Positions 1 through 9,134 of a DNA stretch of 64,000 bases are shown here, one piece after another. The DNA is from Lachnospiraceae bacterium (GTDB taxonomy: Bacteria > Bacillota > Clostridia > Lachnospirales > Lachnospiraceae). The notes under the pieces are model-generated. The model saw nothing but the letters and a program-made list of their open reading frames with translations. It was not told the origin of the DNA and ran no database searches. Where the stretch lies: the NCBI GenBank assembly GCA_021202335.1, contig JAJQDE010000006.1:26928-90927 (forward strand), written 5' to 3'. The position numbers and the translations under genes are program-made. Every line of letters starts with the position of its first letter. Position 1 is the first letter of the stretch.

Positions 1-1
1 G

Positions 2-1819
2 GCGGTTCCCTATGACATGCCAATTGTCGGATACGGCAACGGCATCGTGAACACGCTCAGGATTTGGGACGCGGAGCCGATGGACTGCTTCAGCCTTGAC
101 TCGTTTGACAAGGGCGATTATCAGAAGGCTGTGGAGCAGACAAATCTTGCGAGAAACATTGTCGAGGTGCTCTATCCCAATGACAACCATATTTCCGGCA
201 AGGAGCTGCGCTTAAAGCAGCAGTATTTCTTTATTTCAGCATCGGTGCAGACCGCGATTGAGAAGTATATGTCAAAGCATGATGATATCCACGGCTTCCC
301 TGAGAAGGTGACTTTCCAGCTCAACGACACGCATCCAACGGTGGCTATCGCGGAGCTTATGAGAATCCTTCTCGATGAGTACGGGCTTGAGTGGGACGAG
401 GCATGGGAGATTACGACTAAAACCTGCGCCTACACAAACCACACAATCATGGCGGAGGCGCTTGAGAAGTGGCCCGTGGATTTATTCCAAAGGCTCCTTC
501 CGAGAATTTATCAGATTGTGGAGGAGATTAACCGCCGCTTCCTGCTGGACATCGTAAACAGATATCCCGAGCCTGCCGACAAGATTAAGAAAATGGCGAT
601 TATTGCGGACGGACAGGTGAAGATGGCACATATGGCGATTGTCGCGGGTTACAGCGTAAACGGCGTGGCAAGGCTTCACACGGAAATCTTGAAAAATCAG
701 GAGCTTAAGGACTTCTATGAGATGTTCCCGCAGAAGTTCAACAATAAGACAAACGGCATCACGCAAAGACGTTTTCTGCTGCACGGCAATCCGCTGCTGG
801 CAGACTGGGTTACGGATAAGGTCGGCGACGGCTGGATTACGGACCTTCCCGTGATTGAGGGCATTGCAAAGTATGCATCGGACGCAAAGGCGCAGAAAGA
901 GTTTATGGCAATCAAGCGCAAAAATAAGGTGCGTCTTGCAAAGTACATCAAGGAGCACAATGGTATTGACGTAGACCCCGACTCAATCTTTGACGTGCAG
1001 GTTAAGCGCCTTCATGAATACAAGAGGCAGCTGCTCAACATTCTGCATGTAATGTACTTATATAATCAGATGAAGGAAAATTCGGGCATGGAGTTCTGCC
1101 CGAGAACCTTTATATTCGGCGCAAAGGCGGCGGCAGGCTATAAGAATGCGAAGCTCACAATCAAGCTGATTAATTCGGTTGCGGACAAGATTAACAACGA
1201 CCCTGTCGTAAAAAACAGGATTAAGGTTGTGTTTATTGAGAATTACAGAGTTTCCAACGCGGAGCTTATTTTCGCGGCTGCTGATGTTTCCGAGCAGATA
1301 TCGACGGCGTCTAAGGAAGCGAGCGGTACGGGCAACATGAAGTTTATGTTAAACGGGGCGCTCACGCTTGGCACGATGGACGGCGCAAATGTCGAAATCG
1401 TTGAGGAGGTTGGCGCGGAGAACGCGTTTATCTTTGGACTCAGCTCCGATGAGGTTATCCGTTTTGAGAATTACGGCGGCTACAATCCGATGGATATTTA
1501 CAACAGTGACGCGGATATCCGAAGGGTTGTCGACCAGCTTGTGGACGGCACTTATGCTGACGACAGGGAGCTGTTTCGGAGCCTTTATAACTCGCTGCTC
1601 AACACACTTGACACGGACAGGGCGGACCGCTACTTCATATTGAAGGACTTCCGCTCATACGCAGAGGCGCAGAAGAAGGTGGAGAAGGCTTATCTGAACA
1701 CAAGCGGCTGGGCAAAGAGCGCGATGCTGAATGTTGCAAAGGTTGGCAAGTTCACCTCTGACAGAACCATTCAGGAGTATGTTGACGAAATCTGGCACTT
1801 AGACAAAGTCGTATTATAG
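2..1819 (+). CDS. glgP: Glycogen phosphorylase, C-terminal part (5' end outside window)
   Basis: GT35 glycogen/maltodextrin phosphorylase, which releases glucose-1-phosphate from alpha-1,4-glucan in the cytoplasm. The reading frame is open from base 2, and the first ATG at 17 is internal because A-V-P-Y-D codons precede it in frame. About 605 residues are visible out of the roughly 800 usual for the family, so the N-terminal quarter lies outside. The pyridoxal-phosphate lysine motif is seen in EASGTGNMKFMLNG, and other conserved blocks (NDTHPTVAIAELMR, NGITQRRF, VQVKRLHEYKRQ) are intact. A hairpin at 1824-1856 follows the stop, so this is the end of a transcription unit. Confidence 0.97.
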   Translation, partial: AVPYDMPIVGYGNGIVNTLRIWDAEPMDCFSLDSFDKGDYQKAVEQTNLARNIVEVLYPNDNHISGKELRLKQQYFFISASVQTAIEKYMSKHDDIHGFPEKVTFQLNDTHPTVAIAELMRILLDEYGLEWDEAWEITTKTCAYTNHTIMAEALEKWPVDLFQRLLPRIYQIVEEINRRFLLDIVNRYPEPADKIKKMAIIADGQVKMAHMAIVAGYSVNGVARLHTEILKNQELKDFYEMFPQKFNNKTNGITQRRFLLHGNPLLADWVTDKVGDGWITDLPVIEGIAKYASDAKAQKEFMAIKRKNKVRLAKYIKEHNGIDVDPDSIFDVQVKRLHEYKRQLLNILHVMYLYNQMKENSGMEFCPRTFIFGAKAAAGYKNAKLTIKLINSVADKINNDPVVKNRIKVVFIENYRVSNAELIFAAADVSEQISTASKEASGTGNMKFMLNGALTLGTMDGANVEIVEEVGAENAFIFGLSSDEVIRFENYGGYNPMDIYNSDADIRRVVDQLVDGTYADDRELFRSLYNSLLNTLDTDRADRYFILKDFRSYAEAQKKVEKAYLNTSGWAKSAMLNVAKVGKFTSDRTIQEYVDEIWHLDKVVL

Positions 1820-1823
1820 ACAA

Positions 1824-1856
1824 CATAAATGCAGGCCCTCAGGGCTTGCATTTATG
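1824..1856 (+). terminator. Rho-independent terminator after glgP
   Basis: The arms CATAAATGCA and TGCATTTATG flank an inner CCC/GGG stem just after the glgP stop and are followed by CTTTAAT. The U tract is short, so termination may be partial. Confidence 0.7.
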
Positions 1857-1876
1857 CTTTAATATGGAGAGGGAAT

Positions 1877-2659
1877 ATGGATAAAAAGAAAAAGGAGCAG
1901 GCTGTCGTATACAGGCAGCAGGAGATTGCGACGGGAATTTATGATATGTGGATAGAAACGTCCCTGGCAAGCCGGGGGCGCCCGGGGCAGTTCATCAGCG
2001 TATATCCGCAGGACAAATCGACGCTTCTGCCGCGTCCTATAAGCATTTGCGAGGCGGATGCGAAAAACGGCAGGCTGCGGATTGTCTACCGCGTGGCGGG
2101 CAAGGGAACCGGTGAATTTGCGACCTATAAGTCGGGGCATCGGATTGATATACTCGGCACGCTTGGGAACGGCTTTCCGATTGAGGCGGCAAAGGGAAAG
2201 CGGGCGTTTCTGATGGGCGGCGGGATTGGGATTCCGCCGATGCTTGCGCTTGCAAAGGAGCTTGGCAGCGCCGCGGCGAGGGATATAATTGTCGGTTATC
2301 GCAACGATGAGCTTTTTTTGGCGGAGGATTTAAAGAAATACGGAAGCGTGCATATTGCCACGGAGGACGGAAGCGCCGGCACTAAGGGAAACGTGATGGA
2401 TGCGATTGAGGCGGAGGGGCTTTTGGCTGATGTGATTTTTGCGTGCGGTCCCATGCCGATGCTGCGCGCAGTCAAGGCGTATGCGCAGACGCAGGGCATC
2501 CCGGCGTATATTTCCCTTGAGGAGCGGATGGCGTGCGGCGTCGGGGCGTGTTTGGGCTGTGTGGTCAAAACGAGGGAAACTGATTCGCACTCGCATGTAA
2601 ACAATGCGCGCATCTGCACGGACGGACCGGTTTATTTGGCTTCGGAGGTAGAATTATGA
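1877..2659 (+). CDS. pyrK: Dihydroorotate dehydrogenase B electron-transfer subunit PyrK
   Basis: FAD and [2Fe-2S] subunit that passes electrons from dihydroorotate oxidation to NAD+ in pyrimidine synthesis. The 260-residue protein has an N-terminal FAD-binding barrel (LLPRPISICEA, about 45-60), an NAD-binding domain with GGGIGIPPMLALA, and a C-terminal cluster motif with Cys220, Cys225, Cys228 and Cys247. The start at 1877 is preceded by GGAGAGGGA; an upstream in-frame ATG at 1829 lies inside the glgP terminator and was rejected. The stop overlaps the pyrD start (ATGA), indicating translational coupling to its partner subunit. Confidence 0.96.
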   Translation: MDKKKKEQAVVYRQQEIATGIYDMWIETSLASRGRPGQFISVYPQDKSTLLPRPISICEADAKNGRLRIVYRVAGKGTGEFATYKSGHRIDILGTLGNGFPIEAAKGKRAFLMGGGIGIPPMLALAKELGSAAARDIIVGYRNDELFLAEDLKKYGSVHIATEDGSAGTKGNVMDAIEAEGLLADVIFACGPMPMLRAVKAYAQTQGIPAYISLEERMACGVGACLGCVVKTRETDSHSHVNNARICTDGPVYLASEVEL

Positions 2660-3558
2660 ACACAAAAATAACCATAGCAGGGGTAGAATTTAAAAATCCC
2701 GTGATGACTGCGTCGGGAACCTTCGGTTCGGGTATGGAATATGCGGAATTTGTCGATTTGAACAGGCTTGGCGCGGTAGTCACGAAGGGCGTGGCGAATG
2801 TGCCGTGGGAGGGAAATCCGACGCCGCGTGTGGCGGAAACCTACGGCGGCATGCTCAACGCAATCGGATTGCAAAATCCGGGGATTGACGTGTTTATTGA
2901 GCGGGATATTCCCTTTTTGAAGCAGTTTGACACGAAAATAATAGTCAATGTGTGCGGGCGCACGGCGGCGGACTATGTGGAGGTTGTCGAAAAGCTCGGC
3001 GACAGTCCGGTTGACATGCTGGAAATCAATGTTTCATGCCCGAATGTAAAGCATGGAGGCATTGCCTTTGGACAGGATCCAAAGTGCCTTTTTGATATCA
3101 CAAAGGAAATCAAGGCAAAGGCAAAGCAGCCTGTTATCATGAAGCTTTCGCCGAATGTGACTGATATTGCCGAGATGGCGAGGGCTGCGGAGGCTGCGGG
3201 AAGCGACGCCGTTTCGCTGATAAACACGATTACGGGAATGAAAATCGACATTCACAGGCGTACATTTGCGCTCGCAAACAAGACCGGAGGGCTTTCGGGA
3301 CCTGCAATCAAGCCCGTGGCGGTGCGCATGGTATATCAGGTGGCGAACGCGGTCAAAATACCCATAATCGGTATGGGCGGCATTGCGAACGCGGAGGACG
3401 CCATTGAATTTCTGCTTGCGGGAGCCTCGTGCGTGGCGGTAGGCGCGATGAATTTTGTCAACCCGTACACGACCGTGGAGATTGCGGACGGAATAGAAGC
3501 CTATATGAGGCAGTACGGCATCGAAAGCCTTACGGAAATTATCGGGGGATTAAAATAA
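2656..3558 (+). CDS. pyrD: Dihydroorotate dehydrogenase catalytic subunit, class 1B
   Basis: FMN enzyme oxidising dihydroorotate to orotate in complex with PyrK. It has 300 residues, normal for class 1B. The catalytic base is Cys128 in INVSCPNVKHGG, as expected for class 1 enzymes (class 2 uses Ser). The FMN-site glycine motifs GGLSGPAIKP and IIGMGGI are present. The start overlaps the pyrK stop by four bases. No other pyrimidine genes lie in the window, so pyrKD is a two-gene unit here, or the tail of a scattered pathway. Confidence 0.97.
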   Translation: MNTKITIAGVEFKNPVMTASGTFGSGMEYAEFVDLNRLGAVVTKGVANVPWEGNPTPRVAETYGGMLNAIGLQNPGIDVFIERDIPFLKQFDTKIIVNVCGRTAADYVEVVEKLGDSPVDMLEINVSCPNVKHGGIAFGQDPKCLFDITKEIKAKAKQPVIMKLSPNVTDIAEMARAAEAAGSDAVSLINTITGMKIDIHRRTFALANKTGGLSGPAIKPVAVRMVYQVANAVKIPIIGMGGIANAEDAIEFLLAGASCVAVGAMNFVNPYTTVEIADGIEAYMRQYGIESLTEIIGGLK

Positions 3559-3567
3559 TGAATATTT

Positions 3568-3626
3568 AGGACCTCTTGGACATAGATTTGAAGTATCAGA
3601 ATGAGAATCTTGCCGGGAGGTCTTTT
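3568..3626 (+). promoter_or_regulatory. Possible long-loop hairpin in the sipL leader covering its ribosome site
   Basis: GACCTC near 3570 can pair with GAGGTC at about 3617-3622, which is followed by TTTTT. The second arm overlaps the GGGAGG ribosome site of the SipL-like gene. The loop is about 40 bases, so this may be chance. Confidence 0.25.
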
Positions 3627-3629
3627 TAT

Positions 3630-5219
3630 ATGGAGCTGTTAAAGAAGGATATTCATACCGAACGGATAAAGGCGAAGTCGCTTTTGCAGGTACCGTTGGA
3701 GGAGGACGTCAATGTTTCGGATGCAAAACCGGACGTGGCGCGCGTGATATACAGCAGCGGGCGGGTAAAAACAGATGAGATAAAGGTGGGAATGAACAAA
3801 ATATGGGTGAAGGGCAGACTGGAGTTTCAGGTCATGTACCGGGCGGAGGGCGCGGGGGAGGGAATTTCCGGCATGGAGGGCGAGCTGCCGTTCATGGAGG
3901 AAATCTTTCTTGACAAGTCGGGGAGCCGGGACAGTCAGGACAGTCAGGACAGAGTAATCTGCCGGACGCGCCTTGACGACCTGCGCGTGCAGATTATCAA
4001 CTCAAGAAAGCTTAGCATACAGGCAGTCATAAGCCTTGAGCCGCGCGTGGAGGAAACCGTGTCGGAGGAAATCTGCATTGGGCTTGAGGGGCTGGAAGAG
4101 GGGGGCTTGGAATCCGGCATCGAATATCGGAAAAAGCAGTTGGATTATCTGGAAACGGTGGTAAAAAAGAGGGATTTGCTGCGGATTCATGAGGAGGCGA
4201 AGCTGCCTGCGGGAATGCCTGATATGGGCGGCGCCATTTGGAAGAGCATGGATGTTTCACAGATCAGCTTTCGGGCGGCGGACGAAAAGCTTGAGGTCGG
4301 CGGGGAGCTGAATGTGTTTGTGGTGTACCGTGAGGATAATACGGACAAAATAAACTGGTATGAGGCGGCAGTGCCGTTTACCGGAAGCGTGGAATGTCAG
4401 AACAGCCGCGAGGGGATGCTTGCGGATGTTTCATACGATATAGGGCATGAGGAAATCAGCATACGCGATAATTCGGACGGTGAAGCGCGGCTGATTGGCG
4501 TGGAGGCTGCGCTTGAGCTTGAAATGAAGCTCTATGAAAAGCAGCAGGCGCAGGTGATTGCGGATGTGTATGGAGTAAGCTGCGAGGTCAGCGCCGTCAC
4601 GGATAATCGGCGTTTTTGCAATCTCCTGGCGGAGCTGAATGTTGAGGAGAAGCTTTCGAGGAATATCCGGCTTGAGGACACGGAGAATAAGGTGCTGCAA
4701 ATCTGCCACTGTGACGCGCACCCCGTAATAGAGGACGTTGCTTTTGAGCAAAATCAGGTGCGCATAACGGGCGGGGTGGAGCTGAGGCTTTTGTATTCGT
4801 CCAATGCGGAGGAGCCGGCGATTTACCCGATTCATGAGAGTATTCCGTTTGAGATTACGCGGGAGCTTGAGAACGCGGCGGACATGGATATTGAGCAGTA
4901 TGCGGTGAGTGCGCAGCTTACGCGGCAGACTGTCAGCATACAGGACAGCGCGCAGCTTGAATGGCGGGGGCTGCTGAATCTGCGCCTGCTTGTGTATGAG
5001 GGCAGAAACGAAGCGATACTGACGGATTTAAAGCTTTCCCCCATTCCCGATGAGGTGCTGGAGGGACTTCCGGGCTTTGCCATTTACCGTGTGGCGGGAG
5101 GCGATTCGCTTTGGCAGATTGGAAAGAAGTATTATGTGAGCGTGGAGCGCATCAGAGAGATAAACGGACTTACCGACGACGCGGTTAAAACCGGAGATAA
5201 GCTTTTAATTTTAAGATGA
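3630..5219 (+). CDS. sipL: SipL-like spore morphogenesis protein (DUF3794/SPOCS plus LysM)
   Basis: In Clostridioides difficile SipL binds SpoIVA during spore coat assembly. This 529-residue protein, close to SipL length, has an N-terminal region with EEDVNVSDAKPDVARVI and at least two more SPOCS-type repeats (around 190-300 and 340-470). It ends in a LysM domain (YRVAGGDSLWQIGKKYY...GDKLLIL). The start ATG at 3630 follows GGGAGG with nine-base spacing; a TTG at 3576 would add 18 residues but has no good ribosome site. It presumably acts in the mother cell during sporulation. The family is clear; strict SipL orthology is inferred. Confidence 0.85.
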   Translation: MELLKKDIHTERIKAKSLLQVPLEEDVNVSDAKPDVARVIYSSGRVKTDEIKVGMNKIWVKGRLEFQVMYRAEGAGEGISGMEGELPFMEEIFLDKSGSRDSQDSQDRVICRTRLDDLRVQIINSRKLSIQAVISLEPRVEETVSEEICIGLEGLEEGGLESGIEYRKKQLDYLETVVKKRDLLRIHEEAKLPAGMPDMGGAIWKSMDVSQISFRAADEKLEVGGELNVFVVYREDNTDKINWYEAAVPFTGSVECQNSREGMLADVSYDIGHEEISIRDNSDGEARLIGVEAALELEMKLYEKQQAQVIADVYGVSCEVSAVTDNRRFCNLLAELNVEEKLSRNIRLEDTENKVLQICHCDAHPVIEDVAFEQNQVRITGGVELRLLYSSNAEEPAIYPIHESIPFEITRELENAADMDIEQYAVSAQLTRQTVSIQDSAQLEWRGLLNLRLLVYEGRNEAILTDLKLSPIPDEVLEGLPGFAIYRVAGGDSLWQIGKKYYVSVERIREINGLTDDAVKTGDKLLILR

Positions 5220-5221
5220 AA

Positions 5222-5262
5222 AAACAGGGAGCCTGAATCAATTTGATTTAAGCTCCCTGTTT
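5222..5262 (+). terminator. Terminator after sipL
   Basis: Perfect 11-bp arms AAACAGGGAGC and GCTCCCTGTTT directly follow the stop. Further pairing of AATCAA with TTGATT lies inside the loop. Confidence 0.85.
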
Positions 5263-5271
5263 ATAAAGGAA

Positions 5272-5310
5272 GCTGCCGCCTCACGAATTTTCATTCGTTA
5301 AAGCGGCAGC
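5272..5310 (-). terminator. Terminator of the minus-strand gene 5318-5971
   Basis: The arms GCTGCCGC and GCGGCAGC enclose an inner ACGAAT/ATTCGT stem. It lies just past the stop of the leftward gene, so this and the previous hairpin separate two convergent units. Confidence 0.75.
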
Positions 5311-5317
5311 CTTATAC

Positions 5318-5971
5318 TTATTTTGAAATTACCGTGCCGTCCTCAGTGCTGGTGACTGTTGAACCCCTCATGCTTTCCAAAAGACTGTAAATCTTTTCAA
5401 GGACTGCATCGTAGGTCTTTTGAGAAATTTCGGGAAGCTCGCCGCCCCACGCATCTTCAGCCTGCTCGTAGCCCTTTAGGAAAGCCTCGCGCATTTCCTC
5501 GAGCGCGTCCGCGTCATTTCCCGCAAGCGCCGTCGCGAATGAAACAATGCGGTCTGACGTCTGCTCCACGCCCCAATAGCCGTCCTCGGAAATATCCTCC
5601 TGCGCCTTCTTTTGCGTTTCCTCATCTACCGTGTAGTTGCCGCTTGCAAGAAAACGCCATATGTTGTTTGCGGCGCCGAAAGCGTTGGTCTGCTTTGAAA
5701 GCATGTCTTGAACAAGCGAGGTGAGCTGTGCCTCACGCTTTTCCAGATCCGCCTTGAGCTGGTCGACAATCGTTTTCCTGTCGTCCTCCGAAAGTGTTGT
5801 TTTGTCATATACGGCTGCTTCAGTAGCTGCTGTTGTTGATGTTGATGTGCTTTCCGTTTCTGCCGCATTTGAAGCTTCTGATGCGGCAGAGGTTTCCGCC
5901 GCTGCGGAAGCTTCTGTTGTGACCGCAGCATATGCGTCGCTGACCGTGCTGCTGATTCCTGTTACACCCAT
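5318..5971 (-). CDS. Unknown protein with Ala/Ser/Thr-rich N-terminus
   Basis: A 217-residue protein with no signal peptide or membrane segment. Residues about 8-55 are low-complexity Ala/Ser/Thr/Glu, then a charged helical part (DDRKTIVDQLKADLEKREAQL) and a compact C-terminal segment (EEMREAFLKGYEQAEDAWG, then TYDAVLEKIYSLLESM). The C-terminal pattern faintly recalls DUF5610-type proteins of flagellated bacteria, but I cannot confirm this. The start is supported by GGGAGGG eight bases upstream on the minus strand. It stands alone between two terminators and a divergent histidine kinase gene. Confidence 0.75.
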   Translation of the reverse strand: MGVTGISSTVSDAYAAVTTEASAAAETSAASEASNAAETESTSTSTTAATEAAVYDKTTLSEDDRKTIVDQLKADLEKREAQLTSLVQDMLSKQTNAFGAANNIWRFLASGNYTVDEETQKKAQEDISEDGYWGVEQTSDRIVSFATALAGNDADALEEMREAFLKGYEQAEDAWGGELPEISQKTYDAVLEKIYSLLESMRGSTVTSTEDGTVISK

Positions 5972-6225
5972 AGGTATCCCTCCCTTTCTTTTTAAATTCC
6001 TGCCCGCAGTTATGACCCCTTATGCCCCCCAAAGCTGCCGGAAACGGACAGACCTTTTGTATATAATATTATCGGCGGAGCACTGCAAAAAATTAACAGG
6101 CTTTATAAAATTTCGTGAAATAAAATTTTATGAATTTCTCCTTAAATATTTATATTTTCAGATAATAATGTTACAATGAACAAGAAGACGTCAGGACTGC
6201 AGGCTATAAAAAGGAGTGGCGCTCT
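5972..6225. other. Divergent intergenic region
   Basis: The region between the minus-strand unknown gene and the histidine kinase gene is AT-rich. It holds -10-like boxes TATAAT at 6062-6067 and TACAAT at 6172-6177 (plus sense), without convincing -35 partners. AAAGGAG near 6210 serves the kinase gene. Confidence 0.4.
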
Positions 6226-9126
6226 ATGAGGATATTCAGGAAATCGGTGTGGCTGATTGCCGCAATGCAGATTGCGATTATTATATATGCAGTGGTAAGC
6301 TTTCGGGTGGACGACATGACGCTGGTCAAAGGAGAGGTCTTTGACTTTAACTCGGGCTGGACGCTTACCTGCGGCGACGGTGAGGCTTTCGGGATAGATA
6401 CCCTTCCGTATGCGGGGACAAGCGGCGCATATGAAACAGTGGCGCTTGAAAATACAATACCAAAGGAATTTGCGGGCCTTACAATGAAATTCCTCACGGC
6501 GGATAAGGAAATCCGCGTGCTGATAGACGATGAGGAAATCTATCAGTTTGGAACATATGATGAGCGCTCCTTCGGGCAGACTCCCGGAAGAGTGATGAAC
6601 TTTGTGGACATACCGGCTCTGTCAGGCGAGGGCAAAATCAGGATTGAAATGCGCTCTCCCTACGAAAATTACGCCGCGAACATCGACAGCATAGAGGTAG
6701 GTCGCAGAGATATCGTAATCCTGCGCCATATCGCGTCAAAGCTTCCCGCCATGGGATGCAATATTGTCATTTTGTTTGCGGCAATAATACTGGGAGCCGT
6801 CGCGCTCATCGAGCTTGCTGCAAAGGGAACCACGGGAGGGCTTGAGCATTTATGCCCCTTCTGCCTTGTAAGCTTCATATACTTTTCCATAGAAACAAAA
6901 ATGCTCAACATCATTTACGGAAATCAGACCCTGTATTCAATCTGCGTGTTCTTTTGCCTGATGCTGATGCCGGTTCTGCTGCAGCTTTATTTTGAAAAAA
7001 CGGCGAGGGGAATTTACAAAAAAATTTCAGGGGCGATGCTGGCTGTTTCGATTGTAAATGCGATTATGCAGCTTATATTGCAGGTGCTCGGCGTCAGGGA
7101 TTTTATGGAGATGGTGTTCCTTTCCCATATACTGATTTTTGCGACAATCGTGTTTGCGATCATCATGTATATTGACGGACTGAAAAAGGAAGGGATAAAA
7201 AACAGGGATTTTATTCTTACGATAACAGCCATTTTCTGTATGGGCGCGGGCGCGATAATTGATTTGCTGCGCCAGTATATTGTTAAGGTCGGAGATTTTG
7301 GAAAGTACAGCCGCATCGGTTTTACGGCGTTTGGCGTCATTATGGTTTATATCCATGTGATGCGGATAAGCAGGCTGTTTGCCGCAAACGCCGAGAAAGC
7401 GGCGTGGACAATGCAGCAGGAGAAGGAGCGGGTCGAGGAGCAGAATAAAATGCTTTTGCATGCGCGCGAGGAGGCGGAGGCGGCAAGGCAGGAGGCGCAG
7501 GACGCCAATAAGGCTAAGAGCAGCTTCCTTGCAAACATATCGCATGAAATCCGCACTCCTATCAACGCGGTGCTCGGAATGGACACCATGATACTGCGCG
7601 AAAGCCATGAGGAGAACATCAGGGAGTACGCAAGGGACATCCACAGCGCGGGCAAAAATCTGCTTTCGCTGATAAACGATGTGCTTGATTTTTCAAAGAT
7701 AGAGTCGGGAAAAATGGAGCTTGAGCCGGTTGACTATGAGCTTACCTCACTTCTCGGGGACTGCTACAATATGATTCAGATGCGCGCGAAGGATAAGGGG
7801 CTGTTTTTCAGGATGGAAAACAGCAGCTCAATACCGAATCTTCTTTACGGCGACGAGGTGCGTATCAGGCAGATTATCATAAATCTTCTGACAAACGCCA
7901 TAAAGTATACGGAAAAGGGAGATGTCGTGCTGTCGGCTGACTGGGAGAAATTAAGCGATGACAAAATGAAGCTCATTGTGGCGGTGAAGGACACGGGAAT
8001 GGGCATCAGGTACGAGGATCAGCAGCGGCTTTTTGATTCCTTCCAGCGGCTTGACATGGAGCGCAACAGAAAAATTGAGGGTACGGGTCTTGGTCTTGCC
8101 ATCACAAAGCAGCTTGTGGGTATGATGGACGGAACGATATCCGTGGAGAGCAGCTATGGCAGAGGCTCGACATTTACGGTGGAGATACCGCAGCTTGTGC
8201 GCGGCTTTGAGCCGATAGGGGATTTTCAGGTACAGCTTGAGGAAAGAATTGATTACAGCGAGGAGTATCAGGGCAGCTTCAAGGCTCCCGACGCGCAAAT
8301 CCTCGTCGTGGACGATGTGCCGATGAACCTTAAGGTAATCCGCGAGCTTTTGAAGGGTACGCAGATTAAAATTGATACGGTCGAGAGCGGCAAGGAGTGC
8401 CTGAGAAATATCACGCTGAAAAAGTACAATATCATATTCCTCGACCATATGATGCCGGAAATGGACGGAATTGAAACGCTCAGGAATATGAAGTGGGTGG
8501 CGGAGAATAAAAATACTGACACGCCTGTCATAATGCTGACCGCAAACGCGATAATAGGCGCAAAGGACGAGTACCTTAACATGGGCTTCAATGATTATCT
8601 GGCAAAGCCCGTCAAGGAAAGCGAGCTTGAAATGATGATACGCAAGTATCTGCCCAAGGAGCTTGTGATGGAGGGAAATGCTTCGGATATCGGAAGCGGC
8701 GCGGCGGAGAAAACCGGTGCGGCGGAAAAATCCGTTGTGCATACGCCGCCCGTGGAGCCGCCCGTAAGGGACAACGGCTTTATGGCAAAGCTCGATTTCC
8801 TTGATGCAAGGGCAGGTATGCGCTACTGTGCGGGAAGCGAGGCGATTTATGCGGAGGCAATCAAATCCTACGCCGTGGGCAGACTGCGGGATGAGATTGT
8901 GGAGTATTATGACAAGGAGGATTGGAAAAATTACAGTGTGAAGGTGCATGCGCTTAAGAGCACCTCATTGAATATCGGCGCGGTGGAGCTGTCGGAGCTT
9001 GCAAAGGCGCTCGAGCGCGCGTCAAAGACCGGCGATATTGCGTTTACCAAGGCGCAGCATGAGAATATGATTAAGGAGTATGACGAGCTGATAGAAAGGC
9101 TGAAGGATGTTTTAGGGGAGGAGTAA
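6226..9126 (+). CDS. Hybrid sensor histidine kinase (7TM sensor, HisKA, HATPase, REC, HPt)
   Basis: Membrane phosphorelay protein of 966 residues. Order: one N-terminal membrane segment (7-25), an extracellular beta-rich sensor (about 30-165), a block of about seven membrane segments (180-380, 7TMR-DISM-like), a coiled coil (390-430), HisKA with His440 in NISHEIRTPINAV, HATPase (ELIINLLTNAIKYTEKGD-type N box, GTGLGLAI), a receiver with Asp740 in FLDHMMPEMDG, and a C-terminal HPt with His908 in KVHALKSTSLNIG. All three phosphotransfer residues are present, so a His-Asp-His relay to an unlinked response regulator is expected. No regulator gene is adjacent. The ligand is unknown. Confidence 0.95.
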   Translation: MRIFRKSVWLIAAMQIAIIIYAVVSFRVDDMTLVKGEVFDFNSGWTLTCGDGEAFGIDTLPYAGTSGAYETVALENTIPKEFAGLTMKFLTADKEIRVLIDDEEIYQFGTYDERSFGQTPGRVMNFVDIPALSGEGKIRIEMRSPYENYAANIDSIEVGRRDIVILRHIASKLPAMGCNIVILFAAIILGAVALIELAAKGTTGGLEHLCPFCLVSFIYFSIETKMLNIIYGNQTLYSICVFFCLMLMPVLLQLYFEKTARGIYKKISGAMLAVSIVNAIMQLILQVLGVRDFMEMVFLSHILIFATIVFAIIMYIDGLKKEGIKNRDFILTITAIFCMGAGAIIDLLRQYIVKVGDFGKYSRIGFTAFGVIMVYIHVMRISRLFAANAEKAAWTMQQEKERVEEQNKMLLHAREEAEAARQEAQDANKAKSSFLANISHEIRTPINAVLGMDTMILRESHEENIREYARDIHSAGKNLLSLINDVLDFSKIESGKMELEPVDYELTSLLGDCYNMIQMRAKDKGLFFRMENSSSIPNLLYGDEVRIRQIIINLLTNAIKYTEKGDVVLSADWEKLSDDKMKLIVAVKDTGMGIRYEDQQRLFDSFQRLDMERNRKIEGTGLGLAITKQLVGMMDGTISVESSYGRGSTFTVEIPQLVRGFEPIGDFQVQLEERIDYSEEYQGSFKAPDAQILVVDDVPMNLKVIRELLKGTQIKIDTVESGKECLRNITLKKYNIIFLDHMMPEMDGIETLRNMKWVAENKNTDTPVIMLTANAIIGAKDEYLNMGFNDYLAKPVKESELEMMIRKYLPKELVMEGNASDIGSGAAEKTGAAEKSVVHTPPVEPPVRDNGFMAKLDFLDARAGMRYCAGSEAIYAEAIKSYAVGRLRDEIVEYYDKEDWKNYSVKVHALKSTSLNIGAVELSELAKALERASKTGDIAFTKAQHENMIKEYDELIERLKDVLGEE

Positions 9127-9134
9127 ATATTAGT

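Noticed and set aside
7951..8949. 332-codon minus-strand ORF
   Set aside because: It lies fully opposite the receiver and HPt part of the histidine kinase and shows no domain or ribosome site; it is a shadow of high-GC third positions.
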